Source: Burkholderiales bacterium (GTDB taxonomy: Bacteria; Pseudomonadota; Gammaproteobacteria; Burkholderiales; Burkholderiaceae_C). Taken from it: 64,000 nucleotides of DNA. Both the position numbers and the translations under genes were made by a program. The notes under the pieces are model-generated. The model was not told the origin of the DNA. It saw only the letters and a program-made list of their open reading frames with translations, and searched no databases. Every line of letters starts with the position of its first letter. Position 1 is the stretch's first letter. Positions 26,162 to 34,710 of this stretch are shown here, in pieces. The DNA lies in contig JAGWTU010000017.1 of the NCBI GenBank assembly GCA_028868825.1, positions 1-64,000 on the forward strand, written 5' to 3'.

Positions 26162-26982
26162 CCCTTGACGCTCCCGGCCAGCAGCCCGGCCATGTAATGG
26201 CGCTGCAGCGCCAGGAACAGCAACAGCACCGGCAGCACCGTGACGACCGATCCGGCCATCATCATCTCGTTGTCCTGCACATGCTCGCGCGCGAGCCCGG
26301 CCAGCGCCACCGGCAGCGTGTGGCGTGCGTCGTCGGTGAGGACGATCAGCGGCCACATGAAATCGTTCCAGCTGCCGAGGAAGCTGAACACCGCCAGCGT
26401 CGCCAGCACCGGCGCGAGCAGCGGCACGACGATGAACGCGAAGATGCGCCACTCGCTCGCGCCGTCGATGCGCGCCGCCTCGAGCAGGTCGTCGGGAATG
26501 CCGCGCGCGAACTGGCGCACGAGGAAGATGCCGAACACGCTGGCCATCATCGGCACGACGGCGCCGGCATAGCTGTTGATCAGACCCAGCGGCTTGAGCA
26601 TCAGGAACAGCGGCAGCATCGCCACCTGCGCCGGGATCACGAGCGCCGCCAGCAGCGACTTGAAGACGGCGTCGCGCCCGGCGAAGCGCAGCTTGGCGAA
26701 GCCATAGCCGGCCATGACGTTGAAGACGACCGAGATCGCCGTCGCCGCCAGCGCGATGCCCAGGCTGTTGAGCAGGTAGCGCCCCATGCCGACGCGGCCG
26801 AACAGGATGCGGTAGTTGTCCAGCGTCGGCGGATGCGGCAGCAGCGGCACCGGCAGCGAACTCGAGGCACCCGCCGGCATCAGCGACACCGACAGCATCC
26901 ACAGCAGCGGGAACAGGCTGACGCAGGCCATCCCGGCAAGCAGGCCGTTGACGATCCAGACGGCGACGCGCGGGTTGTTCAT
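26158..26982 (-). CDS. Carbohydrate ABC transporter permease, MalG/CUT1 type
   Basis: A 274-residue inner-membrane permease with six predicted helices. The EAA loop is recognisable as DDLLEAARIDGASEWRIF near residues 180-197, the contact for the ATPase subunit. It pairs with the permease immediately upstream; the stop and start overlap by one base (TGATG). It ends in an ATGA overlap with the glycosidase gene. No ATP-binding subunit is encoded in this window, so a shared MsmX/UgpC-type ATPase elsewhere would be needed. Confidence 0.92.
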   Translation of the reverse strand: MNNPRVAVWIVNGLLAGMACVSLFPLLWMLSVSLMPAGASSSLPVPLLPHPPTLDNYRILFGRVGMGRYLLNSLGIALAATAISVVFNVMAGYGFAKLRFAGRDAVFKSLLAALVIPAQVAMLPLFLMLKPLGLINSYAGAVVPMMASVFGIFLVRQFARGIPDDLLEAARIDGASEWRIFAFIVVPLLAPVLATLAVFSFLGSWNDFMWPLIVLTDDARHTLPVALAGLAREHVQDNEMMMAGSVVTVLPVLLLFLALQRHYMAGLLAGSVKG

Positions 26983-27866
26983 CAGCGCCGGCCTCCGTCG
27001 TCGCGGTCCAGCCGCAGCAGCAGCAGGCTGAGCGCGAAGATGATGACGAAGAGCAGGAACGCCACCGCCGAGGCGTTGCCCAGGTTCCACCAGCGGAAGC
27101 CTTCCTCGTACATGAAGTACAGCACGCTGACCGTGCTGCGCAACGGCCCGCCCTGGGTCATCACATAGGGCTCGGCGAAGAGCTGGAAATAACCCGCCGT
27201 CGTCATGATGCCGACCATCACCAGCGTCGGCCGGATCAGCGGCAGCGTCAGTTCGCTGAACTGGTGCCAGGCGCCGGCGCCGTCGACGCGCGCCGCCTCG
27301 TAGAGATCGCGCGGCACGGCCTGCAGCGCCGCGAGCAGGATCACCATGTTGTAGCCGAAGTTCTTCCAGGCCGCGAACAGGATGATCGCCGGCATCGACC
27401 AATGCGGGTTGCCGAGCCAGTCGACGGGCGCGATGCCGATGGCGCCCAGCGCCTCGTTGATGAGGCCATAGCGCGTGTGCAGCAGATAGCGCCAGATCAC
27501 GGCGACGGCGACGACCGTCGTCACGACCGGCGCGAACAGCGCCGTGCGGAAGAACGACTGCCAGCGCGCGAGGCGCGAATTCAGCAGCAGCGCCGCGCCC
27601 AGCGACAGCCCGATCGACAGCGGCACGCCGAGGACGACGAAATACAGCGTGTTGCCCAGAGCAAGCCAGAACAGCGAGGTGCCGAGCAGGTGCATGTAGT
27701 TGCCCAGCCCGACGAAGCGCAGCGTCGACAGGTCGGCCAGCGCATAGAGGTCGAAATCGGTCAGGCTCAGCGCCAGCCCGGCCGCCACCGGCAGCAGGAA
27801 GAAGACGAAGATGACGAGCAGTGCCGGCCCCGCCAGCACCCAGCCGATGAGGCCCCCTCGCTTCAT
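26982..27866 (-). CDS. Carbohydrate ABC transporter permease, MalF/CUT1 type
   Basis: A 294-residue permease with six helices. The N-terminal helix begins LIGWVLAGPALLVIFVFFLLP, and the EAA loop is RDLYEAARVDGAGAWHQF near residues 205-222. It forms a heteromeric channel with the next gene. Its ATG overlaps the stop of the sugar-binding lipoprotein gene by four bases (ATGA), and its own stop overlaps the next ATG by one base. Confidence 0.92.
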   Translation of the reverse strand: MKRGGLIGWVLAGPALLVIFVFFLLPVAAGLALSLTDFDLYALADLSTLRFVGLGNYMHLLGTSLFWLALGNTLYFVVLGVPLSIGLSLGAALLLNSRLARWQSFFRTALFAPVVTTVVAVAVIWRYLLHTRYGLINEALGAIGIAPVDWLGNPHWSMPAIILFAAWKNFGYNMVILLAALQAVPRDLYEAARVDGAGAWHQFSELTLPLIRPTLVMVGIMTTAGYFQLFAEPYVMTQGGPLRSTVSVLYFMYEEGFRWWNLGNASAVAFLLFVIIFALSLLLLRLDRDDGGRR

Positions 27867-29155
27867 GCGGCCGCCGCGCGCGCGCGCAGCCAGCGCCGCT
27901 TCTCGAGCATCGCGTCGACGCGCACGTCGAGCTGGCGCGTCGCCGCCTCGGCGCCCTGCACGCCCTGGACGACGCGCTCGGCCGTCAGCTGCATCTCCTG
28001 GAAGATGCGCTCCCATTCCGGGATCTTCGGCGCCGCGCGCACGCGTTCGAGCTGCTGCGCGAAGGCCTGCGACGGCACGTCGTCGGCCAGCGCGGGGGAT
28101 CGCCAGGCGCTGCGCCGCGGCGGCAGGTCGCCGGTGGCGGCGTGGAAGCGCTGCATCGTCCCCGGCTCGCTGAGGTATTCGACCAACTTCCAGGCCGCGT
28201 CCTGGCGCGGTGAGCGCTTGAACATCACGAGGCTCGATCCGCCCGCCGTCGAGACGCCGGGGCCATGCGGCCCGGGCAGCGGCGCCGTCGCCCAGCGGCC
28301 CTGCATCGCCGCCGGCAGCCGGCGCCTGAATTCGCCGATGTTCCACGGCCCGGTGACGTAGAAGGCGAACAGGCCGCGCGCGAATTCGTCCCAGACGTTG
28401 GAGATCTGCGTGTCGGTCATCTTCGGCGCGAGCCCGGCCCTGAAGATGCCGACGTAATAGTCGAGCGCGCGCCTGAAGGGCGGCTGCGAGAAGGCGCCGC
28501 GGCAATCGCCGTCGGCCAGCACGTCGCCCTGCTGAAGCGCCAGCGCGAACAGCGGGTCGGGTTCGTTCAGCGGCAGCAGCGCGCCGTAATGGCCGGCGCC
28601 GCCGCGGCGCTGGATGGCCTGCATCGCGTCCATCCATGCGTCCCAGGTGCGCGGCGGCTGCTCGTGTCCGGCCTCGTGCAGCAGGTCGCTGCGGTAGAAC
28701 AGCAGCCGCGTGTCGACATACCAGGGCAGGCCGTAGAGCGCGCTGCCGTGGCGCGCGGCGATGCGGTTGGTGTCGAGCACGCCGGCGTAATAGTCGTCGA
28801 GCGCGATGCCCGAGGCCGCGATGCGCGCGTCCAGCGGCACCAGCGCGTCGAGCGCGGCGAACTCGGGCAGCCAGGTGTTGCCGAGCTGGCAGAGGTCGGG
28901 CAGCGCGTCGCCGGCATAGGCCGTCAGCAGCAGCTCGTGCGCCGCCGTCCACGGCAGCTGCTGCACGCGCACCACGATGTCGGGGTGGCGGGCGTGGAAG
29001 GCCGGCAGCAGTTCGGTGACGACCTCGGCCTCGCGCCCCATGGCCCAGAAGTTCAGCAAGCCCGGGTCGGCGCGGTCGCAGCCGGCCAGGCCGGCCAGCG
29101 CCAGCGCACCCAGGCGCCGCAGCGCGGCGCGGCGCGGCGGCGCGGCGTTCGACAT
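27863..29155 (-). CDS. Sugar-binding lipoprotein of an ABC transporter
   Basis: A 430-residue extracytoplasmic solute-binding protein of the family 1 (MalE/UgpB) type. The N-terminus RRLGALALAGLAGC is a lipoprotein signal with the lipobox LAGC at about residue 26. The mature part begins with a strand-rich LLNFWAMG segment typical of sugar binders. GLPWYVDTRLLFYR near 140 and FAFYVTGPWNIGEF near 260 are further family marks. It delivers the sugar to the two permeases that follow. Its ATG shares one base with the stop of the GH144-like gene. Substrate is unknown; context points to gluco-oligosaccharides. Confidence 0.9.
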   Translation of the reverse strand: MSNAAPPRRAALRRLGALALAGLAGCDRADPGLLNFWAMGREAEVVTELLPAFHARHPDIVVRVQQLPWTAAHELLLTAYAGDALPDLCQLGNTWLPEFAALDALVPLDARIAASGIALDDYYAGVLDTNRIAARHGSALYGLPWYVDTRLLFYRSDLLHEAGHEQPPRTWDAWMDAMQAIQRRGGAGHYGALLPLNEPDPLFALALQQGDVLADGDCRGAFSQPPFRRALDYYVGIFRAGLAPKMTDTQISNVWDEFARGLFAFYVTGPWNIGEFRRRLPAAMQGRWATAPLPGPHGPGVSTAGGSSLVMFKRSPRQDAAWKLVEYLSEPGTMQRFHAATGDLPPRRSAWRSPALADDVPSQAFAQQLERVRAAPKIPEWERIFQEMQLTAERVVQGVQGAEAATRQLDVRVDAMLEKRRWLRARAAAA

Positions 29156-30663
29156 CAGGTCGTCTGCGCCAGCCAGCCGCCGCTGAAGCCGGCGCGCTTC
29201 AAGCCGCGCTGCAGCGCCATGCAGCGCCGCATGTCGGACCAGACCCGCTCGTTGCGATAGTTGCCCATCATCAGGAGGATAGGCCCTTGGTCGATGCCCA
29301 GGTAGTCGTTGGCCACCCAGCCGAAATCGCCTTCGACATGGCCCCAGGAGAGCTTGACGTCGCGCGCGACGAAGCTCGGGTTGAAGGCATCGACGAAGCC
29401 GTAGCGGCCGTAGATGACATGGCCGTAGCGGCGGTGCATCTCGAGCGCGGCCGGGATGACGATCTCGGGCGCGAAAGGCAGCGAGCCGAGTGCGGCCGTC
29501 GGCGCGATCGTGCCGTCGTCGGCCGTGTGGTGCAGCCCGGCGCCGCGCGCCGAATAGTCGAGGAAGCCGCGCTCGCGACCGAGCCGGTCGGCGACGAACT
29601 TCGTCACCGGGCCGTCGCAGGCCGTCAGCCCCCAGACATCGGCGCCGTAGCCGACCCAGGCCTTGGGGTTGGCGATCGCGTAGGCGCGCTGCGCATAGGT
29701 GGCGCGGCGCGAGTTCTCGAAATAGTCGCTGCCATGGGCGCGCATCGCCGCGTCCTGGATGCCGCGGAAGTCGATCCAGGTGTGCGAATACTGGTGACCG
29801 AACAGCGGCGCGAAATTGAGGAATTCGTAGCCCATGAAGCGGCCCCATTGCTCGTCGTAGGTCTCGCACCAGGCGTCCCAGGCGCGCGCCTCGACGGCAT
29901 GCGTGGGCGAGCCCAGCGCCAGCAGCACGACGAGCATGGCCTCGTTGTAGCCCTCCCATTCATGGCGGATCGCGCCATGCTCGGGCGTCCAGCCCATGCT
30001 GATGTGGCCGTCGCGGACCTGCGCCCAGCGCCAGTCGACGCGGCCGTAGATCGTCTCGGCGGCGGCGCGGATCTCGGCCTCGTCGGCCTGCGCGCCGTCG
30101 AAATAGACCTGCGCATGCAGCACGCCTGCCAGCAGCAGCGCCGTGTCCACCGTCGACAGCTCGCTCCTGTCGGCGCGCAGCCCCGTCGTCATGTCGAGGA
30201 AGTGATAGAAGAAACCGCGATGCCCGCTCGTGCCGCGGGCCTGCGGCCCCTGCGGCGCGTCGCGCAGGAAGCGCAGTGTCGCCAGCGTGCGAGCCGCCGC
30301 CTGCTCGCGGCCGATGTAGCCGCGGTCGACGCCGACGATGACCGCGCTCAGGCCGAAGCCGATCGCCGCGATGCTCGCCGCCGCATGCCTGGGCCAGCGG
30401 TCGGGCACCATGCCGTTGCGCGGGTTCGCCGTCGTCCAGAAGAACTCGAAGGTGCGCCGCTCGAGGTCGTCGAACAGCGGCGGCAAAGGCGGCAGCGGTG
30501 CCGGCAGCGGCGGTGGCCGCGTCGGCGCCGCCGCGCGCGACAGCGCCTGCGCGGCGTCGCTGTTCAGCGCCGATCCGGGGGGGTAGGACGCGCATCCGCC
30601 CAGCCAGGAGAGCAGCGTGGCGCCACCCCAGCTGAGCCATGCGCGGCGGGAGATCGAATTCAT
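29155..30663 (-). CDS. GH144-like glucanase (COG5368), Tat lipoprotein
   Basis: A 502-residue exported protein. The N-terminus has a twin-arginine motif (SRRAWLSWGG) and a lipobox (LGGC, cysteine near residue 25), so it is probably a folded, Tat-exported lipoprotein. A proline-rich linker (about 45-70) precedes an (alpha/alpha)6-barrel. Marks include RTFEFFWTTANPRNGMVPDRWP, SAVIVGVDRGYI, EGYNEAMLV and HQYSHTWIDFRG. These fit the COG5368 glucoamylase-like group that includes the GH144 endo-beta-1,2-glucanases. The specific family assignment is from memory of motifs and could instead be another COG5368 member. It sits between a TonB receptor and a sugar-binding protein. Confidence 0.75.
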   Translation of the reverse strand: MNSISRRAWLSWGGATLLSWLGGCASYPPGSALNSDAAQALSRAAAPTRPPPLPAPLPPLPPLFDDLERRTFEFFWTTANPRNGMVPDRWPRHAAASIAAIGFGLSAVIVGVDRGYIGREQAAARTLATLRFLRDAPQGPQARGTSGHRGFFYHFLDMTTGLRADRSELSTVDTALLLAGVLHAQVYFDGAQADEAEIRAAAETIYGRVDWRWAQVRDGHISMGWTPEHGAIRHEWEGYNEAMLVVLLALGSPTHAVEARAWDAWCETYDEQWGRFMGYEFLNFAPLFGHQYSHTWIDFRGIQDAAMRAHGSDYFENSRRATYAQRAYAIANPKAWVGYGADVWGLTACDGPVTKFVADRLGRERGFLDYSARGAGLHHTADDGTIAPTAALGSLPFAPEIVIPAALEMHRRYGHVIYGRYGFVDAFNPSFVARDVKLSWGHVEGDFGWVANDYLGIDQGPILLMMGNYRNERVWSDMRRCMALQRGLKRAGFSGGWLAQTT

Positions 30664-30728
30664 GCAGCGGGCCGGTTGAGTGGCGATCCCGGCCCGCCGC
30701 GGTCGGCGCGAGCGCGGCGCCCGGGAGA

Positions 30729-33620
30729 CTAGAAGACGTAGCGCATCGACAGCTTGTAGGTGCGCATCGGCAGCCCCACCACGGTCGCCTTGCCCAGCGT
30801 CGGGTTGTCGCCGCCGGTCCAGTTCTGCGGGTTGCCCGGACCGCCGCCCCACTCGTCGTAGCCGGTCCAGTTGGTCGTGTTGAACAGGTTCAGCACGTCC
30901 AGCCGCAGCGACAGCTCGCCGCCCGGCACCTTGATGCCCTTGGACACCGCGGCGTCGACCTCACGCGTCCATGCCGGCGTGCCTTCGATCGACTTGCAGA
31001 CGTCCCAGCTCGTCGCGCAGGTCGTGATGCGGTACGGCAGGCCCGAGCCGATCGTCGCCTTGCCCGAGAGCGTCATGCCCCAGGGCAGGATGCCGTCGGC
31101 GACGCCGACCGCGACGATGCGGTGCTTCTCGACCAGGCGCGAGCGGTGGTAGCCACCCGAATCGCCCGGCTTGCCGTAGCCCCAGTTGAAGATGTCGTCG
31201 TTCCAGTCGCGATGCGTCGTCTTCGCGTCGCTGTAGGTGTAGGTCACGCCGGCCTGCCAGCCCGAGGCGCGCGTGTAGGGCTTGTCGGCGCGCAGGAACA
31301 GCTGCGAGGTCTTCTGCTGCGAGACGAAATCGCCCAGGATCAGCATGCCGTAGCCCTGCGGGCCGGCGCCCCAGTTCGGATCGATCGAGCCGCCGCGGTT
31401 GCCCCAGCCGCCGTTGGGATCGCGGTCGCCCGGGATCCAGTTGAACTGGTTCTTCGCATGCGAGTAGTTGAAGCCGATCTCGCCGTTCCAGACGCCGATG
31501 GCCTGGCGCAGGCCGACGCTGAACTGGTCGGAATACGGCGTCTTGTAGTTGTTGCGGATCATGAACTGGTCGCCGTTCGTCAGGCTGCGCTGCAGTTCGT
31601 CGAGCGCGTAATTGGCCATCGCGCGGTCGTAGGCGCGGCCCCAGCCGCCGTAGACGATCGACGACTGGTCGCCGGTGATGTCGTACGAGAAGCCCAGGCG
31701 CGGCGCGAAGGCGTTCGTGTACGACTTGCGGTTGCTGCCGGTGGCGATGAAGTCGTTGATGTTGATGCCGCCTTTGGCCAGCGACTGCGCATAGGTCTGG
31801 CCCGGCGCCGGGGCGATGCCGTAGCGCGTGATGTCGGGGGCGTTGAGCGCCGTGACGAGCGCGGCCGGCGTCACGTAGCCGTTGTCGAGCGGATTCGATT
31901 CGTAGTCCCAGCGCATGCCCAGGTTCAGTTCGAGCTGCTTGGTGACGCGCCAGTCGTCCTGGCCGTAGATGCCGAACTGGTTGTTGTTGTACTTGACGCG
32001 CGTGGCCGGGATCGCACCCAGCACGTTGAAGGCATCGCTGCCGGGGTTGTTCGGATCGAGCCCGCCGATGATGTTGCCCGTGGTCTTGTCGATCAGCTTT
32101 TGCTGGATGTCGACGCTGCGCGACGTGCCCGACAGGTTGTATTCCATGAACTTGACCTTGGCGCCGGTCTTGATCGCATGGCCGGCCATGCCGGTGTACG
32201 TGAAGTCGTCCTGCAGCAGCGTGCCCGTCTGCTTGCGGTCCTGCGCGTCGGGCGATCCGCCGGTCCACAGGAAATCATGCTTGCTGTTGTCGGCGAGGTT
32301 CGTCGACGAGATGAAGTACTGCACCTCGGGCGTGTTCTGCGCGCTGTGCGGATGCCATTCGTAGTCCTCGTAGCCCAGGCGCGCCTCGTTGACGAAGGTG
32401 TCGCGGATCAGCGTGTGGCGGACATCGAAGCGGTTCTCGTCGACCTGGCGCGACTTGTCGTTGCCCGGCGCACTCAGCGACGCGTTCTCGGCGATATGGT
32501 CGGTCTCGTGGCGCGTGCGCAGCGTCGCGTCGAGGTGCGAATCGGCGCCGAGTTCGAGGTCGAACTTGGCCAGCAACATGTCCTCCTTGAACTGCTGGTC
32601 GTGCGAGCCCTGCAGGCCGAAGAACGACGCCGCCAGACCGGCATTCGGAATCGGCGGCTGCGAATTGGCGAAGCCGACATTGCGCGGCGTGGCGATGTTC
32701 TTGCCTTCGTAGGCGACGAAGAAATGCGCCACGTCCTCCTTGATCGGGCCGCCGAGCGTGAAGCCGTATTGCTCCTGCTTGAACTTCGCGCGGTCGTTGC
32801 CGCCCGCCTTGTTCTGCTGTTCGATGGGGTTGTAGGCGACCCAGGAATCCTGCGTGTGGTCGATGAAGACATCGCCGTGGAACTCGTTCGTGCCGGACTT
32901 GGTGACGGCGGTGATGGCCACCGACGAGACCTGGTCGAACTCGGCCTTGTAGTTCTGCGAGATGACCTTGTATTCGGCCACCGCCGACTGCGGGAACGGG
33001 TTGCCGCGCGAGGAATCCAGTGCCCCGGCGCCACCGCGCAGGATATTGTTCTTCTGGCTGACGCCGTCGATGTAGATGTTGATGTTGTTCTGGTCCTGCG
33101 CGCCGCCGCGCACCGTCACGACGCCGGTGGCGTCGGTGTCGAAGCGCACGCCGGGCGCGAGGTCGGCGAACGAGAGGAAGTTGCGCGTCGTCTGCGGCAG
33201 GTTATCGATCAGCTTCTTCGACACGCCGGTGCCGATCTCGGAATTGCGCAGGTCCTTGCGGTCGAGCGCGCCGGTGATGACGATCTGCTGGCCACCGCCG
33301 AGCTGGAGGTCGACCGTCGCCGTCTCGCCGACGGCCACGGTGATGCGCTGGGTCTTCTCGTCGCCGACGCGCAGCTCGTACGCGCCCGGCGTGAGGCCGG
33401 CCAGGACGTAGCTGCCGTCGGCACGCGTGACGGTGCGGAAGGTGTTGCCGTTGGCGACGTTGACGGCGACGATGGCGACGCCGGCCGCCGCCGGCGCCGA
33501 ACCCTGGGCGACATGGCCCTGGATCAAGGCGGTGCTGAGTTGGGCTTGGGTCGCGAGCGAGAACGTCAGCATCGCGGCCGCGGCCAGTGCGCGGAGCGGG
33601 TAGCGGTTGAGTTGTCTCAT
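30729..33620 (-). CDS. TonB-dependent outer-membrane receptor with carboxypeptidase-regulatory-like N-terminal domain
   Basis: A 963-residue outer-membrane transporter. A signal peptide (about 1-27, ending ATQAQ) is followed by a carboxypeptidase-regulatory-like domain (about 30-110: IQGHV...ADGSYVLAGLTPGAYELRV). Next come a plug domain (about 115-245, with VTVRGGAQDQNNINIYIDGV) and a beta barrel ending in aromatic YKLSMRYVF. This Oar/SusC-like layout is typical of receptors for large glycans or other bulky substrates. It follows lacI by 68 bp and precedes the GH144-like gene by 65 bp, within a leftward glycan locus. It probably imports the oligosaccharides on which the neighbouring enzymes act. 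Confidence 0.9.
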   Translation of the reverse strand: MRQLNRYPLRALAAAAMLTFSLATQAQLSTALIQGHVAQGSAPAAAGVAIVAVNVANGNTFRTVTRADGSYVLAGLTPGAYELRVGDEKTQRITVAVGETATVDLQLGGGQQIVITGALDRKDLRNSEIGTGVSKKLIDNLPQTTRNFLSFADLAPGVRFDTDATGVVTVRGGAQDQNNINIYIDGVSQKNNILRGGAGALDSSRGNPFPQSAVAEYKVISQNYKAEFDQVSSVAITAVTKSGTNEFHGDVFIDHTQDSWVAYNPIEQQNKAGGNDRAKFKQEQYGFTLGGPIKEDVAHFFVAYEGKNIATPRNVGFANSQPPIPNAGLAASFFGLQGSHDQQFKEDMLLAKFDLELGADSHLDATLRTRHETDHIAENASLSAPGNDKSRQVDENRFDVRHTLIRDTFVNEARLGYEDYEWHPHSAQNTPEVQYFISSTNLADNSKHDFLWTGGSPDAQDRKQTGTLLQDDFTYTGMAGHAIKTGAKVKFMEYNLSGTSRSVDIQQKLIDKTTGNIIGGLDPNNPGSDAFNVLGAIPATRVKYNNNQFGIYGQDDWRVTKQLELNLGMRWDYESNPLDNGYVTPAALVTALNAPDITRYGIAPAPGQTYAQSLAKGGININDFIATGSNRKSYTNAFAPRLGFSYDITGDQSSIVYGGWGRAYDRAMANYALDELQRSLTNGDQFMIRNNYKTPYSDQFSVGLRQAIGVWNGEIGFNYSHAKNQFNWIPGDRDPNGGWGNRGGSIDPNWGAGPQGYGMLILGDFVSQQKTSQLFLRADKPYTRASGWQAGVTYTYSDAKTTHRDWNDDIFNWGYGKPGDSGGYHRSRLVEKHRIVAVGVADGILPWGMTLSGKATIGSGLPYRITTCATSWDVCKSIEGTPAWTREVDAAVSKGIKVPGGELSLRLDVLNLFNTTNWTGYDEWGGGPGNPQNWTGGDNPTLGKATVVGLPMRTYKLSMRYVF

Positions 33621-33674
33621 GTTCGGCCTTTGTGGTTGTGAGCTCTGGGTCGCCGGTGTGGGTCGGCGGGTTGG

Positions 33675-33688
33675 GGAAAACGGTTGCG
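33675..33688 (-). promoter_or_regulatory. Possible second LacI-family operator before the TonB receptor gene
   Basis: GGAAAACGGTTGCG is centred on CG and differs from the LacI/CcpA-type consensus TGNAANCGNTNNCA only at the outer positions. It lies between the lacI stop and the receptor start, 54 bp before the latter. It is much weaker than the site at 36102. Confidence 0.35.
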
Positions 33689-34693
33689 TCAGGTCGGTGG
33701 CGGCGCCGTCGAGGGGCGCACGACGAGATCAGCGCGCAGCGTCTGGTGCTGCGCGCTCGCATGGTTCGGTTCCTCGATCGCCGAGGCCAGGCGCTCGAGC
33801 GCGAGGCCGCCGAGTTCGGCGATGCGCGAGCGCACCGTCGTCAGCGGCGGGCTGACATAGCGGCTGATCGGGATGTCGTCGAAACCGGCCAGGGCGATGT
33901 CGCGCGGCACCTGCAATCCGGCCTCGTTGAGCGCCGAGAGGCAGCCGATCGCCATCGCGTCGTTGGCGGCGAAGATCGCCGTCGGCCGCTGCGTCAGCGC
34001 GATGACCTGGCTGCCGGTGCGCGAGCCGGATTCCTGCGTGAAATCGCCCTGCAGCACCTGCTCGTAGCTGCCCGGCAGCAGGTCGGCGAGCGCGGCGCGG
34101 TAGCCGGCGAGCCGCTCCTGCGCCTCGAAATTGCTCTCGGGGCCGGCGATGAAGGCGATACTGCGGTGGCCGCGCTCGACGAGGTGGCGCACCATCGCAT
34201 AGGCGCCGCCATGGTTGTCGACGGCGAACGAGGCATGGCGGCCATCGGCCAGCCGGGTGTTCATCAGCACGGCCGGCAGGTCGCCCGAGATATTGCCCCA
34301 GAGGAAATCGGCGCTGACATGCGGCGACATCACGAGCAGCCCGTCGACCCGGCCGTTCATCGCGCGCAGCGCGGCGGCGGCCTCGCTGGCGTCGCCATGC
34401 GAGCTCGAGACGAGCAGGTGCAGGCCGCGCGCGCGCGCCGCGAGGTCGATGCCGCGGATCAGTTCGGAGAAATACTCGCCGTGCAGGTCGGGCAGCAGCG
34501 CGCCGATGGTGTGCGTGCGCCGCGTGATCATGCTCTGCGCCGTCGACGAAGGCACGAAGCGCAATTCGGCGACGACGCCCAGCACATGGGCCCGCGTCTG
34601 CTCGGTGACGTTGCTGTGGCCGTTCAGGGTGCGCGACACCGTCGCCACCGAGACACCGGCGACGCGTGCGACATCCTTGATCGTGACGGCCAT
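33689..34693 (-). CDS. LacI-family transcriptional regulator of the glycan locus
   Basis: A 334-residue LacI regulator. The helix-turn-helix and hinge (residues 1-60) read IKDVARVAGVSVATVSRTLN, and a periplasmic-binding-protein-like sensor domain follows with IFAANDAMAIG and DIALAGFDD. It is encoded 17 bp after the GH1 gene and before the receptor, so it sits inside the operon it most likely represses. A near-perfect LacI-type operator lies upstream of the GH1 gene. The inducer is probably a glucosaccharide released by the locus enzymes (inference). Confidence 0.92.
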   Translation of the reverse strand: MAVTIKDVARVAGVSVATVSRTLNGHSNVTEQTRAHVLGVVAELRFVPSSTAQSMITRRTHTIGALLPDLHGEYFSELIRGIDLAARARGLHLLVSSSHGDASEAAAALRAMNGRVDGLLVMSPHVSADFLWGNISGDLPAVLMNTRLADGRHASFAVDNHGGAYAMVRHLVERGHRSIAFIAGPESNFEAQERLAGYRAALADLLPGSYEQVLQGDFTQESGSRTGSQVIALTQRPTAIFAANDAMAIGCLSALNEAGLQVPRDIALAGFDDIPISRYVSPPLTTVRSRIAELGGLALERLASAIEEPNHASAQHQTLRADLVVRPSTAPPPT

Positions 34694-34710
34694 CTTGTGG
34701 TCCCGGAGGC

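Noticed and set aside
30639..33641. A rightward open frame of about 1000 codons opposite the TonB receptor.
   Set aside because: The receptor on the other strand has signal peptide, plug and barrel features; the antisense frame is low-complexity.
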